NCBI GenBank assembly: GCA_019400425.1
Contig: JAFREE010000049.1
Location: 62,001 to 126,000, forward strand
Direction of reading: 5' to 3'
From: Hymenochaete sp. R1
Lineage: Eukaryota > Basidiomycota > Agaricomycetes > Hymenochaetales > Hymenochaetaceae
DNA length: 64,000 nt
Shown: positions 1-12,222 of the stretch, piece after piece
Numbering within the stretch: the first letter of the stretch is position 1
Layout: each line of letters opens with the position of its first letter
The notes under the pieces: generated by a model
The model's database searches: none
What the model saw: the letters and a program-made list of their open reading frames with translations, nothing else
What the model was told of the DNA's origin: nothing
Position numbers and translations under genes: made by a program

Positions 1-611
1 ACGGACATGAGGATCGGGAACGCAACCCAGATTGGCGTGTGCGTGAGCGCCGGCTGTCCAGGGATGAGCATTATAAGTGCCGGTAGCGTATGTCCGATCC
101 ACCAGCCGGCCAATACACTTTCGGCCTTCGTCTTTTCAACGCCAGCGCTTTCCGCTCGAGAGCGCGAGTGCATGAAAGCAAGGAGCCAAAGCGGCAAGAT
201 CCAGCCTCCGCTCAGTCGTTGATACAGGATACCCCAGATCATGGGGTGTGATAGCAATCTGAGGGCAAAATCCTGTTTTCCTTTGGCTGCAGTCCGTTCG
301 GCTTCAATGAGGGGCAGCTGAATCGCGCATCCGAAGGACCAGACGAAGTGGACGACCGTCGGGTATGCAACGGAGGACGTGTCACCGAATGCCGAAACGA
401 AGAACGAGATGAGCGGGGTGAGGATTTTGTCAAGGACGGGTACCATGCCTCCTGTCGGGCTGAGGGGGACGAGGGACGCCTTGTGGACCTCGAGGAAACG
501 GTCGGGAGCTCCGGACTTGTACATTTGGTACACGATGAAATAAAAGCCGCATGCTGAGAAAAAGATGAAGACAGGGAGCGTATGCCTGAGTTCAGGAAGA
601 GTCGCCGGCAT
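1..611 (-). CDS. multi-pass membrane protein, C-terminus outside window
   Basis: Reading leftwards from the ATG at 611-609, one frame stays open to the window edge (203 codons, no intron needed). The product is strongly hydrophobic. It begins MPATLPELRHTLPVF, has a first probable membrane helix at about residues 12-32, and further hydrophobic stretches near residues 75-105, 125-150 and 170-203, separated by short charged loops. There is no soluble catalytic domain in the visible part. I do not recognise the family; the size and layout would fit a small integral membrane protein of about seven helices. The 3' end is missing. An overlapping minus-strand ORF at 239-682 is in another frame, is Ser/Pro-rich and is a shadow. 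Confidence is good that this is a gene and low for any function. Confidence 0.7.
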   Translation of the reverse strand, partial: MPATLPELRHTLPVFIFFSACGFYFIVYQMYKSGAPDRFLEVHKASLVPLSPTGGMVPVLDKILTPLISFFVSAFGDTSSVAYPTVVHFVWSFGCAIQLPLIEAERTAAKGKQDFALRLLSHPMIWGILYQRLSGGWILPLWLLAFMHSRSRAESAGVEKTKAESVLAGWWIGHTLPALIMLIPGQPALTHTPIWVAFPILMS

Positions 612-2375
612 CCTGAAGGCGGGGGGAGGGAGAGAAGGTAAAGAAGGTGAGATGAGAGTACGAAGTGAGCTTCTGCACACATCTTTATTTATACACATAC
701 ATCCACCGCCTCAGAGGAGTCAGGTCCCCCCGGTTCCGGCAATCCCACCACCGTTATGATCAAATGCCATAACAAAATTTAGGTCTAAAGCGTCGAAAAT
801 TCCCAAAACAGTACAGAACTTCTTCAAGTAAAAAAGATCCCGGCCTAATCAAAGATAAGGATAAGGATCAGATAGAAGGTGAAACGGAACGCAGCCGGGG
901 ATCATTCTGCACCGACCTTTTCATCAGTTCCGCGTTGATTCCGCTTTTGATTGTAGCAGAGAGAGTACACGGTCGAAGCCAACCTGCTGGATTTTTGGAC
1001 TACCATCTTCCATGCCGTCCCGTCTCTATGGGAAGGCAAAAGAGAGGTAGATCCGAGGGTCATTGTGGTACACGGATGGCGATGACAAGGTATCCGGGCC
1101 GAGGTGAAACGCACCGTATCTAAGCGACGCTGTAAGAGTACCAGCGCTTAGGCCTAGAGATCCCTCCTACCCATGAAACCGAAATTTGCGGCTTCATGCA
1201 ATCAAGCACTCATTCACTCACTTACTCAATACAGATCTTTTTCCTTGTAAGAGGGGAGGACAGCGAAGAATGCAGGATCCCTGACCCATCATGCCTCACG
1301 AAACGCGACGATGGCCGCTCGCGTTGGCTGTGAATTTGCTAGCTCCAATTGATTCCGTGAAAATGTTGTTCAGACACCCGTGCGAGGATGAATTCATCGC
1401 ACAATATAGTTGAGCGCGCCCACACCAATTTTCATTCCCCGGCAAATCTCTCCTGAAGTTTGCATAGCCAGACCGGAACAATTCGCATTATGCCCGTATT
1501 TGGAACAAGGTAAAGCATGGCAGGTCCTTGAGTTTTGATGGTGGCGCGCCACGCGGAAGGGCACAGGGAATGCGTCCAAGCTCTTTGACCCGCTAAATCA
1601 GCGTCTCCGATATGCTCTTCGTGCTCTTCGGCCAAAGTAGGCAACGGTCAATGTAAAGAGGTTCCAACAGCGATGCCGCACCCCTGCAATCGAAGGAATA
1701 CATATCGAAACGTTTGCATCGGGGAAGCCACCTTCCCGCAGAATAGATTCTTGGCCCGCAGGAAACCGGCGTATTGAGCAATCGGTGAGCAGCTTGCAAG
1801 GATAGGTAAAGCTTAAGGGGTGCGTAATGTAGTGCCACAAACCAAAATAGGGTCCATTTTGCCGGGACAACACAGAATTCTTGGTTTGTTACAGCTCATT
1901 GCCAAGAGACGGCACTTGAAGGTGTTACCTACACTGCAAGATTGAAAGCGTCGTTGTAAGCCATCTGTACATGTCTGATGAAGTTCGTAGCGGTCAAAGA
2001 TACGAACAGGCCCTTGGAACTGCATCACATTACCTTGGTCGAGTCAGTGATGATCATCGTGCTGCTGTGGCTGTGGAGACTGAAAGTATTAATAATACAT
2101 ACTAATCAACTATGTTCCCGGGGGTAACGATAGTAACCAAAGAGTTCGCTAGACCCGGCGCCTCCTTCAAGTTCTTCATTCGAAAATGATGGTTAAAGGA
2201 AGGCCAGGTGCCAGGTGCGTGCGAGCGCCAGAATCTGCAGAGCCAAAGCGCCGATCAATTTTCGTGGGAGTTCCAAGTTTCCGTCGCAGAAATGCTGGGC
2301 AGGATCGTTCTCATGCGATACGATACGATACGTCTATTACTACTTCTACGCCGTTTTATTCGACCGGATGCATCT
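612..2375. other. intergenic region, no gene recognised
   Basis: This stretch of about 1.75 kb lies between two divergently transcribed genes. It holds only ORFs under 92 codons on either strand, with no recognisable motif and no chain of ORFs that can be joined by plausible splice sites into a conserved protein. I saw no repeat array or tRNA-like fold. The ends should contain the promoters of both flanking genes. Confidence 0.5.
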
Positions 2376-3487
2376 ATGAATATAAGAATACCAACAGTCG
2401 CCATAATATCTGCTGGGGATATGGGGTCGGCGGTCGCAAGCCGACTCACTGCGTCGGGAGTGCGTGTCCTAACGGACCTCACCGGCCGGTCTAAAGCCTC
2501 GAAGGAACGGGCAGAGGCTTCTGGAATGCAGCATCTTTCATTGATAGACATCGCCAAGGAAGCGGACTGGGTGCTCAGCATTGTACCTCCAAGTGAAGCT
2601 GAGCTACTGGCACGGTCGTTTCTGGAGACGGTTAGAATGGTGATGAGTTCAAGGAAAGATGGTAGCTGGTCGCCACCTATTTACGTTGACTGTAACGCAA
2701 AGAACAAGGATACGACGCTGCAGCTCGCGAAACTGTTCTCAGAGCAATCTCAGGTACTTCGAACTGAGATGCTCTTCCTGAATGCGTGCATCATCGGTCT
2801 TCCTCCAAAAGATGATCATGATCCAACATTCTACGCATCAAGCTCTAGAGCGTCGTCTCATCAAGTTGCACTGCAGGAGTTCGGTCGACTTTCGGCATAT
2901 GGGTTGAAAACAAAGCTTTTGTGCGGTGGTGAAGAATCAGATATCGCGGATGCCAGTAGTTTGAAGATGGCGTTCTCGGTGGGTCCCATCGCTCAACTGC
3001 GGATCAGGGTGCGAACTGACAAATGGAATGCTTCCACTTTGATAGGGCATCATGAAAGGCATGGTAGCTACATACGAGCTGATGATTCTGTGTACGTTGC
3101 TCTCACTTTATTTAGGTTTCGATACGAAGTGACTCAACAGCGATATTAGCTGCTCATTCACATTCTCCCGCCATCAGTGTTGCCCTTCTGTCCGAGATGC
3201 GACGGTCTCTTCCACAAGACCTTCTCTTTTTAGAAAAATATGTCCCACAAAGCTTTGGGAAGGCGTATCGCTTCGTTAGAGAGATGGAAGAGAATGCTGG
3301 ATTCGTTCGGAGTGGTCTTGGAGACGATGACAGTCCGTCGCCAGCCCAGATGTACGAAGGATTCGCCGCGCTTTTTGAGCGCGTCGCCTTGTCGCTGAAA
3401 CTCCAAAGCAAAAACAACAACGTTGGACTTTCGGACGTGGACATATTGGAATCTTTCGTTGAGATGTATAAACAGTATAGTAAGTGA
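2376..3487 (+). CDS. 6-phosphogluconate dehydrogenase-like NAD(P)-binding protein (DUF1932 type)
   Basis: Exons 2376-2978, 3046-3091 and 3150-3487 give 328 aa. The start is the ATG of MNIRIPTVAII, which places the Rossmann fold at the N-terminus as usual; the longer open frame upstream from 2208 is not conserved-looking. A modified dinucleotide motif (SAGDMGSAVASRL) lies near residue 10. The substrate-domain signatures FLNACIIGLPP and DPTFYASSS follow, then, across two introns, a helical C-terminal domain (SSLKMAF...GIMKGM...ELMILSAHSHSP...YRFVREMEE) typical of the DUF1932 branch of the 6PGDH-like superfamily. Family knowledge suggests an NAD(P)-dependent beta-hydroxyacid dehydrogenase; the substrate is unknown. 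At the 3' end GTAAGT at 3480 could donate to CAG near 3560, replacing the final Lys by Leu before a stop, so the last residue is uncertain. Confidence 0.85.
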
Positions 3488-4251
3488 GAGCATCTTTGTT
3501 GAGTATTCCGTGGATTCTGGGTGTTACTTCCTTCAACCTGGACCCTAAGTCCATTTCAGGTCTGTAATGCTACACACTCAGTCGTCGGCCGATACTTTTG
3601 ATGAGTTCCAATTTTATGTTTGCGAGCGCTCAATGCTGTACGTCTTTGATCGGGCTTTGACGGCGTGCAGCAGCGGCCGCCCAAAATGATAACATATTCT
3701 TATCAGTATTTGAAAGTGAAAGGAGGAAAATCTCGGGCGAGCACTACGAACTCCGATCGCTCATGTCCTGCCGTGATGCCAGACCTTTGTTTCTTCATGG
3801 AGTCCTTAAAAACGCGGTGGACGCTCAGATGCACAGAGCAGAGGGAGACTACAATAATAGAAATGAGAGTGACCGTGACATTAAGCACGTGAAAGGTACC
3901 CGCCGTGACGAGGTGACCAATTTTGAGAAGCAAGCACTTTGACCCGTACACGTTGTTCACCGTTCATAACATCCACGACGGCGACGGCAACTCCTTGCTC
4001 ATCGTTCAGCACAGCGACAACGGCCGTAGGCGCCGCCTAACTTCTTCGCAAAATTTTTGTTGTTGATTATTATTAACCGAGAACAAGCTAAAGGGTACGC
4101 GCATCAGGCTCGTTGCACAGGTGCTAGGGCCCTAACCGTTCGCCACTATTTCTGCAGGTCATGACCGTCCGGAGACTTTGACATCCACCCATCAATCTCT
4201 TATCACTCTCATTCTGATCCAAAGTCAAGCTACATCGATTGCTCTCAGTCC
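3488..4251. other. intergenic region
   Basis: Between two genes on the + strand. It contains a 75-codon ORF (3665-3892 +) and its antisense partner, neither with recognisable features. The last few hundred bases should carry the promoter of the Sec7-domain gene; I could not single out a TATA box. Confidence 0.4.
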
Positions 4252-7200
4252 ATGGACGCTGCGGAGCAGAGGGCGAACGCGGTCGCCATGCTGCGGAGAG
4301 CGGCTTCGCTCCCGAGAATGAAGGATGGACGGAGACCACCTATGCGTGGAGAGGCGGGAGGTCTTAGTGAGGGTGAACGGAGTCGAAGCACGGAGAAGGG
4401 CGAAGAGGTTGCGAGGTCGGAAGTCAACGAACCCCTGGAACTGGCAGCATCCACATCGACAACGGACGGAGATGCGGTGGTTCAGCCCGATATATCCTCT
4501 CCGGATCCTTCTGAACCACTGGTAACGACCAGTATGAGCACGGAAGACAAAGACGACGGTCCTGAAAGCACGTATGAAGCTTCTGAACCTGACCGACCAT
4601 CGTCAACCACGCCTTCCCAACAGACCTCCACAACACCTTCCAAACGCCGGTCACGCTCACGTTCTCGCTCACGCGGGTCCAAGGACATGAAGGCAAAAAT
4701 TCGGCAGCTTGAATTGGCTGCCCAACAAGCTCAAACGCAAATGCAAACGCAAGGTGAAGCTGGACCTGATGACATCTTATCTCTCGACATGCCCGCTCTC
4801 ACTTCACCTCAAGCGTACTTCCTGCAATTGCAGATGGCAAATGCCCAAGCTCAGGTCCAAAACCAAGCTCAAAACCCTTTCCTTTCTCCGATCTCGCCAT
4901 TTGCCCTTAGTCCGGCCTCGGGCGCAATGCCAAGTCTTCAAGCTCTACAAAGCCGGCATCTCCAAGGTCTGTTCCGATCAAATAGCGCTGCTGCACGTAT
5001 GATGGCGATGCACAAACTCACCGGAGGCTCCGAACCATTGGAATATCAAGGAGGGCCAAGTGCTGGTGCTACGCCCGGACCCAGCCCGAGTCCGGGTCCG
5101 GGTCCAGGGGGGAGAGCGCGTCTGACACGGAATAATACTGTTGCAGGTGAAGAGCGGGTCGCTGCTCGCCAACAACTTCTTCGGAGACTTGCGGAAAGGA
5201 CGCAGGAGGGACGTGAACTGGACACAACAGCTTCTTCAGGCCCTGAAGATGCATCGACGCCAAAGAGTCGACGGAGAAGATCTAGAAGGAAGAGTGGGAC
5301 TGCATTAGTTGACGACCGGGAAGCGGTAAACACACCTGCTGCACTTGCGCTCAAGGAATTGTATCCACCTCTGATTGCTCTTCCGCCTTCGAGAGCACCG
5401 AGTATACCACTTGAACGTCAAGTCACGCCCGCTCCCGATCCTATGCTTCTCACTCGTACACCGACCCCACTTACGCATTTGCAGCAACAACAAGTCCAGA
5501 ACCACCTCCAGCAGCAGCTCCAGCAACAATTACAGCAGCAGCAGCAACACCTTCAACAACAGAATCAGACCCAGTTTGGTTCTCCTATGAAGCACCGAGG
5601 CCCTGTCGTCGAGGAGGAAGACGACGATCCGATCCCGACGCCTCCCCGAAGGCCGTTCACGAATTCGACAACTCTGTCTGCGGCATCATCTGGCGCAGGA
5701 GATGTTGCCGGCTCTCATTTGCCCGTTATGTTCCCCGACAGCTCGGCGAGAACTGACCAGCAGAGGCAGGACGTCTTTCCGAAGAGTCCGTTCGAGAGGC
5801 CCAGGGAAGAACCGCCGGATGACGACTACGACTATGGCGGGGCTGTGGAAATGGATAGGAGGGATGATGAAAAGGAGAATGAAAGGGTGTTGTATGGAAA
5901 TGGTGCTCAAGCAAGGGAACGTAACGCTGCAGCGAACGAACTATTGGACAGAGAGGTCAGCTGGCTCGCAGACCCAGGTACGCTTCATTCAACAAAGATT
6001 TATTACGAAAAACTAATTAAATTTGGAGTCCCCACTTACGCTAAAGATATTCCGGGTGCGAAGACGCAGCAAGAGGAAGACCATGGTAAGATCTTACTTT
6101 TGTATATTTATTGATTATACTGATCTAAAAAATGCGCAGCTGCTCGGAATCGAGACGTCAGCTGGGTCGAACCAAGTACGCACTCCACTTACATTTCTTG
6201 AACGAGATTCCGACATTCATTTAGGCTCGCTGGGAAGCCGGATGCCTGTATACGATGAGGATGAAGACGAAGACGAGGGGGAGCAAAAGCCCGAAACGGA
6301 CACCGAGGCACATGAATCTTCTAGACCACAATCACTTGCTCAGCTGCAACACTCACCGAGAGATTCCACAAACACTCAGGAGCTTCTCATCGACCTCGAG
6401 ACCACAACTCCAGATCATACGCCATCCCACTATTCTGCAACGTCCCGGCACACTGCCACTGCTTCCGACGCGACTGTAAACACTGACGCTCGTGAAAGCC
6501 GAGTATCAGAATCGTCTGTCACATCCCGAAGGAACACTGGTGCTTCGACACCGCCCCTTGATCTCAACCGTACGCATTCCCAGGCCGAGTCACTCCAAGG
6601 ATGGGGCGATTTCTCAACTCAGTCAGGCGTGGGTGCTATCGGCTTAACATCAAAGAGGTCGGCAGATAGCACAGGTGCCGGAACCAGTACGTGGAGCAAG
6701 ATGAAGGGCGCGATTACTCGTAGTGGGTCGAGTCTTGGACGCAGGTCACGCACGAATAGTATTGCAAAGAGAGGTGACACGGAATCGAGTCGGGAGAGTG
6801 CAGCAAGCTTAGCGAGTGGAAAGAGGGAATCGAAAGGGGACTTGCAAAGCTTATGGCCTCAGGGGGCCGCTAGGTCACCTTCACCCGGTGTCGGTATGCA
6901 TGGAGCTCATCCTCCCCCACAAAGCATGCTTTCCCCACCGCCGCCGCCGCCTCGGACGAATGCTTCTCCTATCCCTCCTCCTTCAGATACGGAGGCCGCA
7001 AAATATCTCAACCCAAAGTTGTTCCCTTTTCCAGGTATGGCAACACTCCGCGGTAAGGCTGGAGCAAGCCCGTTCGCGACTTCATCTCCAGATGTTTCAA
7101 CACAGAATCAGCCTGGACAAGCTGCAGAATCAATAGCGCCGCTGGGAAGCGCGAATTCCAGCGCCTCGAGTCACCAATTGCTGGAAGTAAGGGATCGTAA

Positions 7201-9991
7201 GCTCTCGCATCAAGCTTCCGATAGTCGACTCCTGCCGAAATATCAACTGATGCCCGGGCCTGCGATATCTGGGGCACCGTCATCAGGCGGAGTACATATC
7301 GACTATTTCGCAATTCCTCAACCTCCACCGCCGTCGTCGAGTGCTTCAAGCCCTTTGCCCTTCACTCGTGAAGGCGTAAAGAAGTGGCTTAGCACACGGC
7401 TATTCTCGAGTGTATCACAACAAGGTGATTCTGGTTTGGGAGCTCGACCTCCGCTCGGTCCCAAGTCGCAGTCGGATACGACAAAGAAACCATCATTATC
7501 AGACCTTCTCGGCCGGAAAGATATGGGTGATATCAGTGACTGGGAGGAAGCGCAAAACCATAGTCAAGCGCAGGCGCTCCTGCTGTCTCAGTCGCAGTCG
7601 ATGTCAACCACTGTCAGCAGCGGTGCGAAGATGCAGGTCAGTGCCAGCACTAGTACAGTTGTAGGCCAATCGAGCTCGCGAGATACGTCAAGGGAGAGCA
7701 TTACCGGAAGTGCGGTACAGGAGTCTTCCTCACCAGACGATCCGTTGCAGCCGTACGCTCACGCAAGCGCTTTCCCGCAATCAGGATCAGGTGTTGTGCG
7801 TCCAGCCGTGGTGTCCAGAGAATCATATGACCCACGCGACCCACATACTTCGAGACATACCTCCGTCCCTCTATCTTCATCTCACGACCCGTCCTCTGCG
7901 ACACCTGACCCTGCTTCCTCAGAAGAATCACCATCGCAGAGGTCCTCGTCCCTAGGCTCACTGTATATCCCGGAACCAGCCACAGTGATTTCCCCTCAAG
8001 CTATCGACATCCTTTCGCGTCTTGACGAAGTCCTGCATGCCGATTATCATAATCGTTTATGGTCTTCCGCTCTCACGAGTCCTCCACGTCGGCTCCTTCT
8101 CTGCACGCCCATGCTCCAGGTCGCAAACTGCAATACTGTGAAGGATCGCTTCCTTTTCCTCTTTTCCGACTTGTTAGTCATTGCGAAACCAATGCTGCCC
8201 GACCGCGATTCGTTCGTAGACCCGCCAAAAGTGTATCCTCCAGATCGCAAATTCTTCATAAAGAACGTGGTGCACTTGAAAGACCTGAAACTCAATGTGG
8301 ACAGAGATGAGGACGTGAAGGCAAGGGCACCGACTAGCGCAGTTGTTGGTCAGCGACCTGAGTTCATCAGGAGGTTCGTGACGGAGTTTGCGGAAAATGC
8401 AGATGTTGCTATTGCGAGGCTAGTAGATCTGAGGGAGCCTAAAGCAGCGATCACATTGGGAAGGTTGTTGGTGCAGTTACCGGAGATTGATCGGGCAAAG
8501 CTTGGGGAGTATTTGGCAAGGCGGACATCGAAATCAGTCTTGAAGGCTTACTTGGACGTGTTCGGTTTTACTGGAATCAGCATCGACATATCGCTACGTA
8601 TATTCTTGCTTTCTGTCCATATTCCGAACAACCCAGGTCATGCAAATACGCTCGAAACATTCTTAGATATCTTCGCAGCGCGTTGGTATGAAGCAAATGC
8701 CAATATCGTCGCGTTTGACAGGGATCTCGCTGTGCGCCTTGTACGCGCCATCGTCAGACTCAATGAAGCACTCCACACAACGTCTTCGAATGATCCGAAT
8801 GCGATTCTCTCGAGACCTCATGTAACGCCTAAGGCTTTCATGGAAGCATTCAGACGACATGATCCGCGAGGCCTCGTGTCAGAGGGTGTCTTGGAGAAGA
8901 TTTACTCCTCGGTCCGACACGAGAAGTTTTGTCAGGCTCGTAACCCCACGAACGGACGTGCGCCTCTTCCTGTCACCCTCAAGCGTCCAATCCCAGCCCG
9001 CATCACATATAAGCGACAGTCTGAACCCATTGTCCTACGCATTCCTCAGCCCGACCCCAACCTCACCATCCAGCTATTCGGACAAGACCTTAAATGCGAC
9101 CCTCCATTCCTCTCTTTCGCGAAGTCTGCCGAAGCCTCTTTTCGTGTCACCGGCAATGCCTTTGGTCCCAAGCAACTCATTCTCACTTGTACAGGCCCAA
9201 ACGCACCCAACTATGTCGGAATGCCATTAAGCACAACCATCGCTGTCGAACGCGCATTCATGCGAAACACTTTTCAATTGGCGTTTTCAGATACGACCGG
9301 ACGGAAGCGGAGATATATGTTTAGCGTAGACGATCCGGTGATAAGGCACGAGTGGACGGGCTCGCTAAAGCGACAGATGGAGGCAGCGAGAACCTCGAGT
9401 GCAGCTGCTGTTCCTGAAGGGGTCAATGGTACTGGGTTTGGGAATAATCAAATGCAGGTCTATCGGGCAGTGGATCTGCTGGCCTTCAATGTCCTGCAAG
9501 AAACTTTGCTACAGCAAGAAGGACCCGCTACACTGGGTTCCAACCTCGGGTCGATCAATGGTACAGGCACGTTGCGAGCCAAAAAGAAAGGACTGCCTTT
9601 ATCTGGCACAGGGGCAGTCAACTTCACTCGCTCTCAATCGCGAAGCAGATTCTACCCTCTCGGCGCAGGGAAGCAGGAGTACAGCCACAGCGGCTCGCTA
9701 AGCGATCAGGCTGTCGAGAAGGAGAACGAAAGTGCCAACGAGATGCCTCCACATTCCCAGTCAATGGCACTGAACCCGGACGTGAGACTTTGGACGGGAT
9801 CAGAGCTCGAACTCGTGTGCCAGCAGAATAGTGCAATCGCTCTTGTTCTAAGCTTCCTGCAAGCTGCGTTGCCGTACGACGTTGAAGATGATGGTGCCGT
9901 GACGAGCAACTTTGGGCCGACCTTGCCGTTCCAGTTTCCCTCGCATGGAGTAATGCGCAACGCCTCTCAGTCGTCCGCGTATCAGATCTAG
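4252..9991 (+). CDS. Sec7-like and PH domain protein (Syt1-type Arf-GEF relative)
   Basis: Exons 4252-5977, 6047-6085, 6140-6175 and 6225-9991 give 1,855 aa. About 1,190 N-terminal residues are low complexity: Ser/Thr/Pro/Arg-rich, a Gln tract near 410-440, RSRSRSR runs and a proline cluster. A PH-like module follows at ~1191-1298 (DRFLFLFSDLLVIAKPM, ending KFFIKNVVHLKDLKL), then a Sec7-like domain at ~1315-1505 (FGFTGISIDISLRIFLLS, FLDIFAARWYEAN, AIVRLNEALH), then a C-terminal PH domain at ~1535-1658. This order resembles fungal Arf guanine-nucleotide exchange factors that act on Golgi and endosomal membranes. The Sec7 core is divergent: the loop expected to read PGEA reads PGHA (His codon at 8639-8641), so the catalytic glutamate seems absent. 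Exchange activity is therefore doubtful. The two small internal exons keep the frame with consensus splice sites. Confidence 0.85.
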
Positions 9992-10593
9992 TATTTGTGA
10001 GCATTTTACCTTGCTTACCTTGACAACCATATGGACTAATTGATGTATTTCTTAGATCACTCTCATTCTTCTCCATCCCGTATATTCTATAGACATTTTT
10101 GCCCGGATTATTTTGTGCTAAAATATTACATTGCTCCGTTCCTGGATATTCGTGTTCTTATTTTTTTTTGCTCGCTTTTTCTTTTTCTTCGTTCACATTG
10201 GTTTTCGCAAAGTCTCGTTGATTCCTTTCCACTTGTCTCATTAGTCGTGTCGCCTGTTGTCCATCCCTCAAGCTTTATCATGCAAGTTCTCTTGTTTTCA
10301 GCACTCATGCATTCACAGAACATGTGTTTCATTGCATTTATAATGCGCAATGCTATCTATTAGTTGAAACGTTTGCCACAATCTGCTGGAACGCGTATGA
10401 GAAGCAAGGTTGCTGCTCTGTCGGCTGAACAACACACGACTTTGCTTCATAAAAGAGCTGACGTCATAGAAAGTTGTTCCTAACGATGGAGAGATCATAT
10501 TAATGTTGTAGACCTAAATACATGATGAGCGAAGTGAACGAAAAATGTGTGGATGAGAAAAATTAAGACAGGCTCGTGCGTATAATTATTCTA
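9992..10593. other. shared 3' region between convergent genes
   Basis: The Sec7-like gene and the F-box gene end towards each other here. The sequence is T-rich (a pyrimidine-rich stretch around 10155-10195) and carries only short ORFs, consistent with two 3' UTRs. No gene is supported. Confidence 0.5.
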
Positions 10594-12222
10594 CTATGCC
10601 GGATCACCAGGTGTGACCATAATCGTCTCCAGATTTGCCGTGCCTGCGTACATCGATTCTATAGCATCACAATGCTCTTGCAAAACCCCTACACAATCAA
10701 ACACAAAGATCTCCTTCAAGGAAGTTGATTCGGCCAGCTGCAACGCACGGACGAGCGCTTCGCCGCTGATCTCATCCGCGCTCACCAGTCCGAAGATCTT
10801 AATACGCGAGAGAACACTTTGCGTACCTTCCTCCTGAATTTGACTTTGCGTTCGTCTCCGTCTGCGGGCAATAGCGTTCCCGTCGGGACTTACATCTTGG
10901 GCAAAGAATTGGGCCTCAGGAACGATTCGTCTGCGGGAAATAGACAGGAGAAAGTCGTCGTCTATGACGCAGTTCTCCAGCCAGAGAGACGTCAGAAGGG
11001 GGAGGAGAGCCAAACAGTCCGCAAGCCTCGATGCACCCGCGGTCGCGTCAAAGTGCTCAAAAGCAATCGTCCTGATTGGTGGGCGAGAACGAAGAAGGAA
11101 GGTGAGGAGGTGGGTCCAAGTTTCGGGGCCGCGAATAAGGTCACCAGAAATCTCGAGTTCAGTGAGGTTAGGAAGGGTGAGAGCGTCGAACAACGGGCCT
11201 GGAATGGTCATGAACGCCCAACTAAGTTTGAACGTTCTCAGAGATTTTGCTTGAACAGGTACGAGCGGAGTCGTGGCCTCTTCAAGTCCGCCATGGTCGA
11301 GGAAGGCGGCGAGAAATTGGAGATGGGGAAATACCTCGATGATTTCGAGGAGTTCCGAAGGGCAAAGACAAGTGACACCGTTGGTATCGCGCAACTCAAG
11401 TCGGGTGAGGGAGTTCTTCAACGGAGCGTGATAAGCACTGCCGAATTCGTCGACGGCGCCTCTCATGCCTCTCACTTGCAAGGGCACAATGGGGATCTTT
11501 TTTGGATCTGCTCTCGCCAGCGCTGGAATGGGAACACCATTCTCTCCCACCCCATAGTACCATAGGTACCTTTCTTCAAGAATAGGTGTCGTTCCCGAAG
11601 ACCCAGCTCGGACCTGAGTTTCCAAGAATGTCTTCCCTGCCTTTCGGATACATTCATTCCGAAGAAGCTCAGCCGTTTTTGTGATGACGCGGAAAACAGA
11701 AAGTGAATCTTGTTCGTATATGATGTATGAGTCATTACTGCCTTTGAAGTCTACAAAGATGGTAAGTGGTCGGAAACGAGAACGAGGAACCCAGAGCTTG
11801 ACAAGTTCCAATGCGGGGTCGAGACGCCCATTACGGACGATGAGATGAAGGGTTGACCAGAGGGATGATGTCGAGAGTGCTACAGTCCGCCATAGTCGGC
11901 AAACCTGAGAGAGCCTAAGCGGAGCAATGGTCGAAGATTCGAAGGTGTGAGAGGTCGCGTTGTCGACGCGACATGCTATCGAAAGTATCTCACCCATTAT
12001 TTCACGGGGAAGTCTACTAAAATACCGGCCAAGATTTAAGTGCTGCTGTATGGACGAGGTCTGCATGGCTGTCTCACTCTTTGCGCCGAGCCGTGTGTGA
12101 CGGCGAGAGTGCGAGTCATCATCATCGTCTGGAGAGGGATCAGAGCTTGTTCGGGAATTTCCACCAGCCATCGGAGGCGGAGATGTGAGCAGATCGGGAT
12201 GGACGAGGGAAAGCCAGCGCAT
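10594..12222 (-). CDS. F-box protein
   Basis: A single uninterrupted frame of 542 aa from the ATG at 12222-12220 (MRWLSLVHPDLL). The frame stays open to 12276 but only through a TTG, and a second ATG (MAGGNSR) lies at 12165, so the start is uncertain by about 20 residues. After an acidic/Ser-rich leader the sequence reads FSRLPREIMGEILSIACRV and later LRLSQVCRLWRTVALSTSSLWSTL, a classical fungal F-box (LPxEIxxEI...VCRxWRxxA...LWS). The remainder is leucine-rich with weak repeats (LPNLTELEISGDL, LPLLTSLWLENC), as expected for a substrate-recruiting LRR-like domain. By family it would bind Skp1 in an SCF ubiquitin ligase; the target is unknown. The 248-codon ORF on the opposite strand (10819-11565) is its shadow. 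Confidence 0.85.
   Translation of the reverse strand: MRWLSLVHPDLLTSPPPMAGGNSRTSSDPSPDDDDDSHSRRHTRLGAKSETAMQTSSIQQHLNLGRYFSRLPREIMGEILSIACRVDNATSHTFESSTIAPLRLSQVCRLWRTVALSTSSLWSTLHLIVRNGRLDPALELVKLWVPRSRFRPLTIFVDFKGSNDSYIIYEQDSLSVFRVITKTAELLRNECIRKAGKTFLETQVRAGSSGTTPILEERYLWYYGVGENGVPIPALARADPKKIPIVPLQVRGMRGAVDEFGSAYHAPLKNSLTRLELRDTNGVTCLCPSELLEIIEVFPHLQFLAAFLDHGGLEEATTPLVPVQAKSLRTFKLSWAFMTIPGPLFDALTLPNLTELEISGDLIRGPETWTHLLTFLLRSRPPIRTIAFEHFDATAGASRLADCLALLPLLTSLWLENCVIDDDFLLSISRRRIVPEAQFFAQDVSPDGNAIARRRRRTQSQIQEEGTQSVLSRIKIFGLVSADEISGEALVRALQLAESTSLKEIFVFDCVGVLQEHCDAIESMYAGTANLETIMVTPGDPA

Noticed and set aside
239..682. 147-codon minus ORF
   Set aside because: Alternative frame of the partial membrane protein; Ser/Pro-rich with no hydrophobic helices.
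10819..11565. 248-codon + strand ORF
   Set aside because: Lies wholly antisense to the F-box gene, whose frame has clear domain motifs; composition is that of a reversed coding strand.
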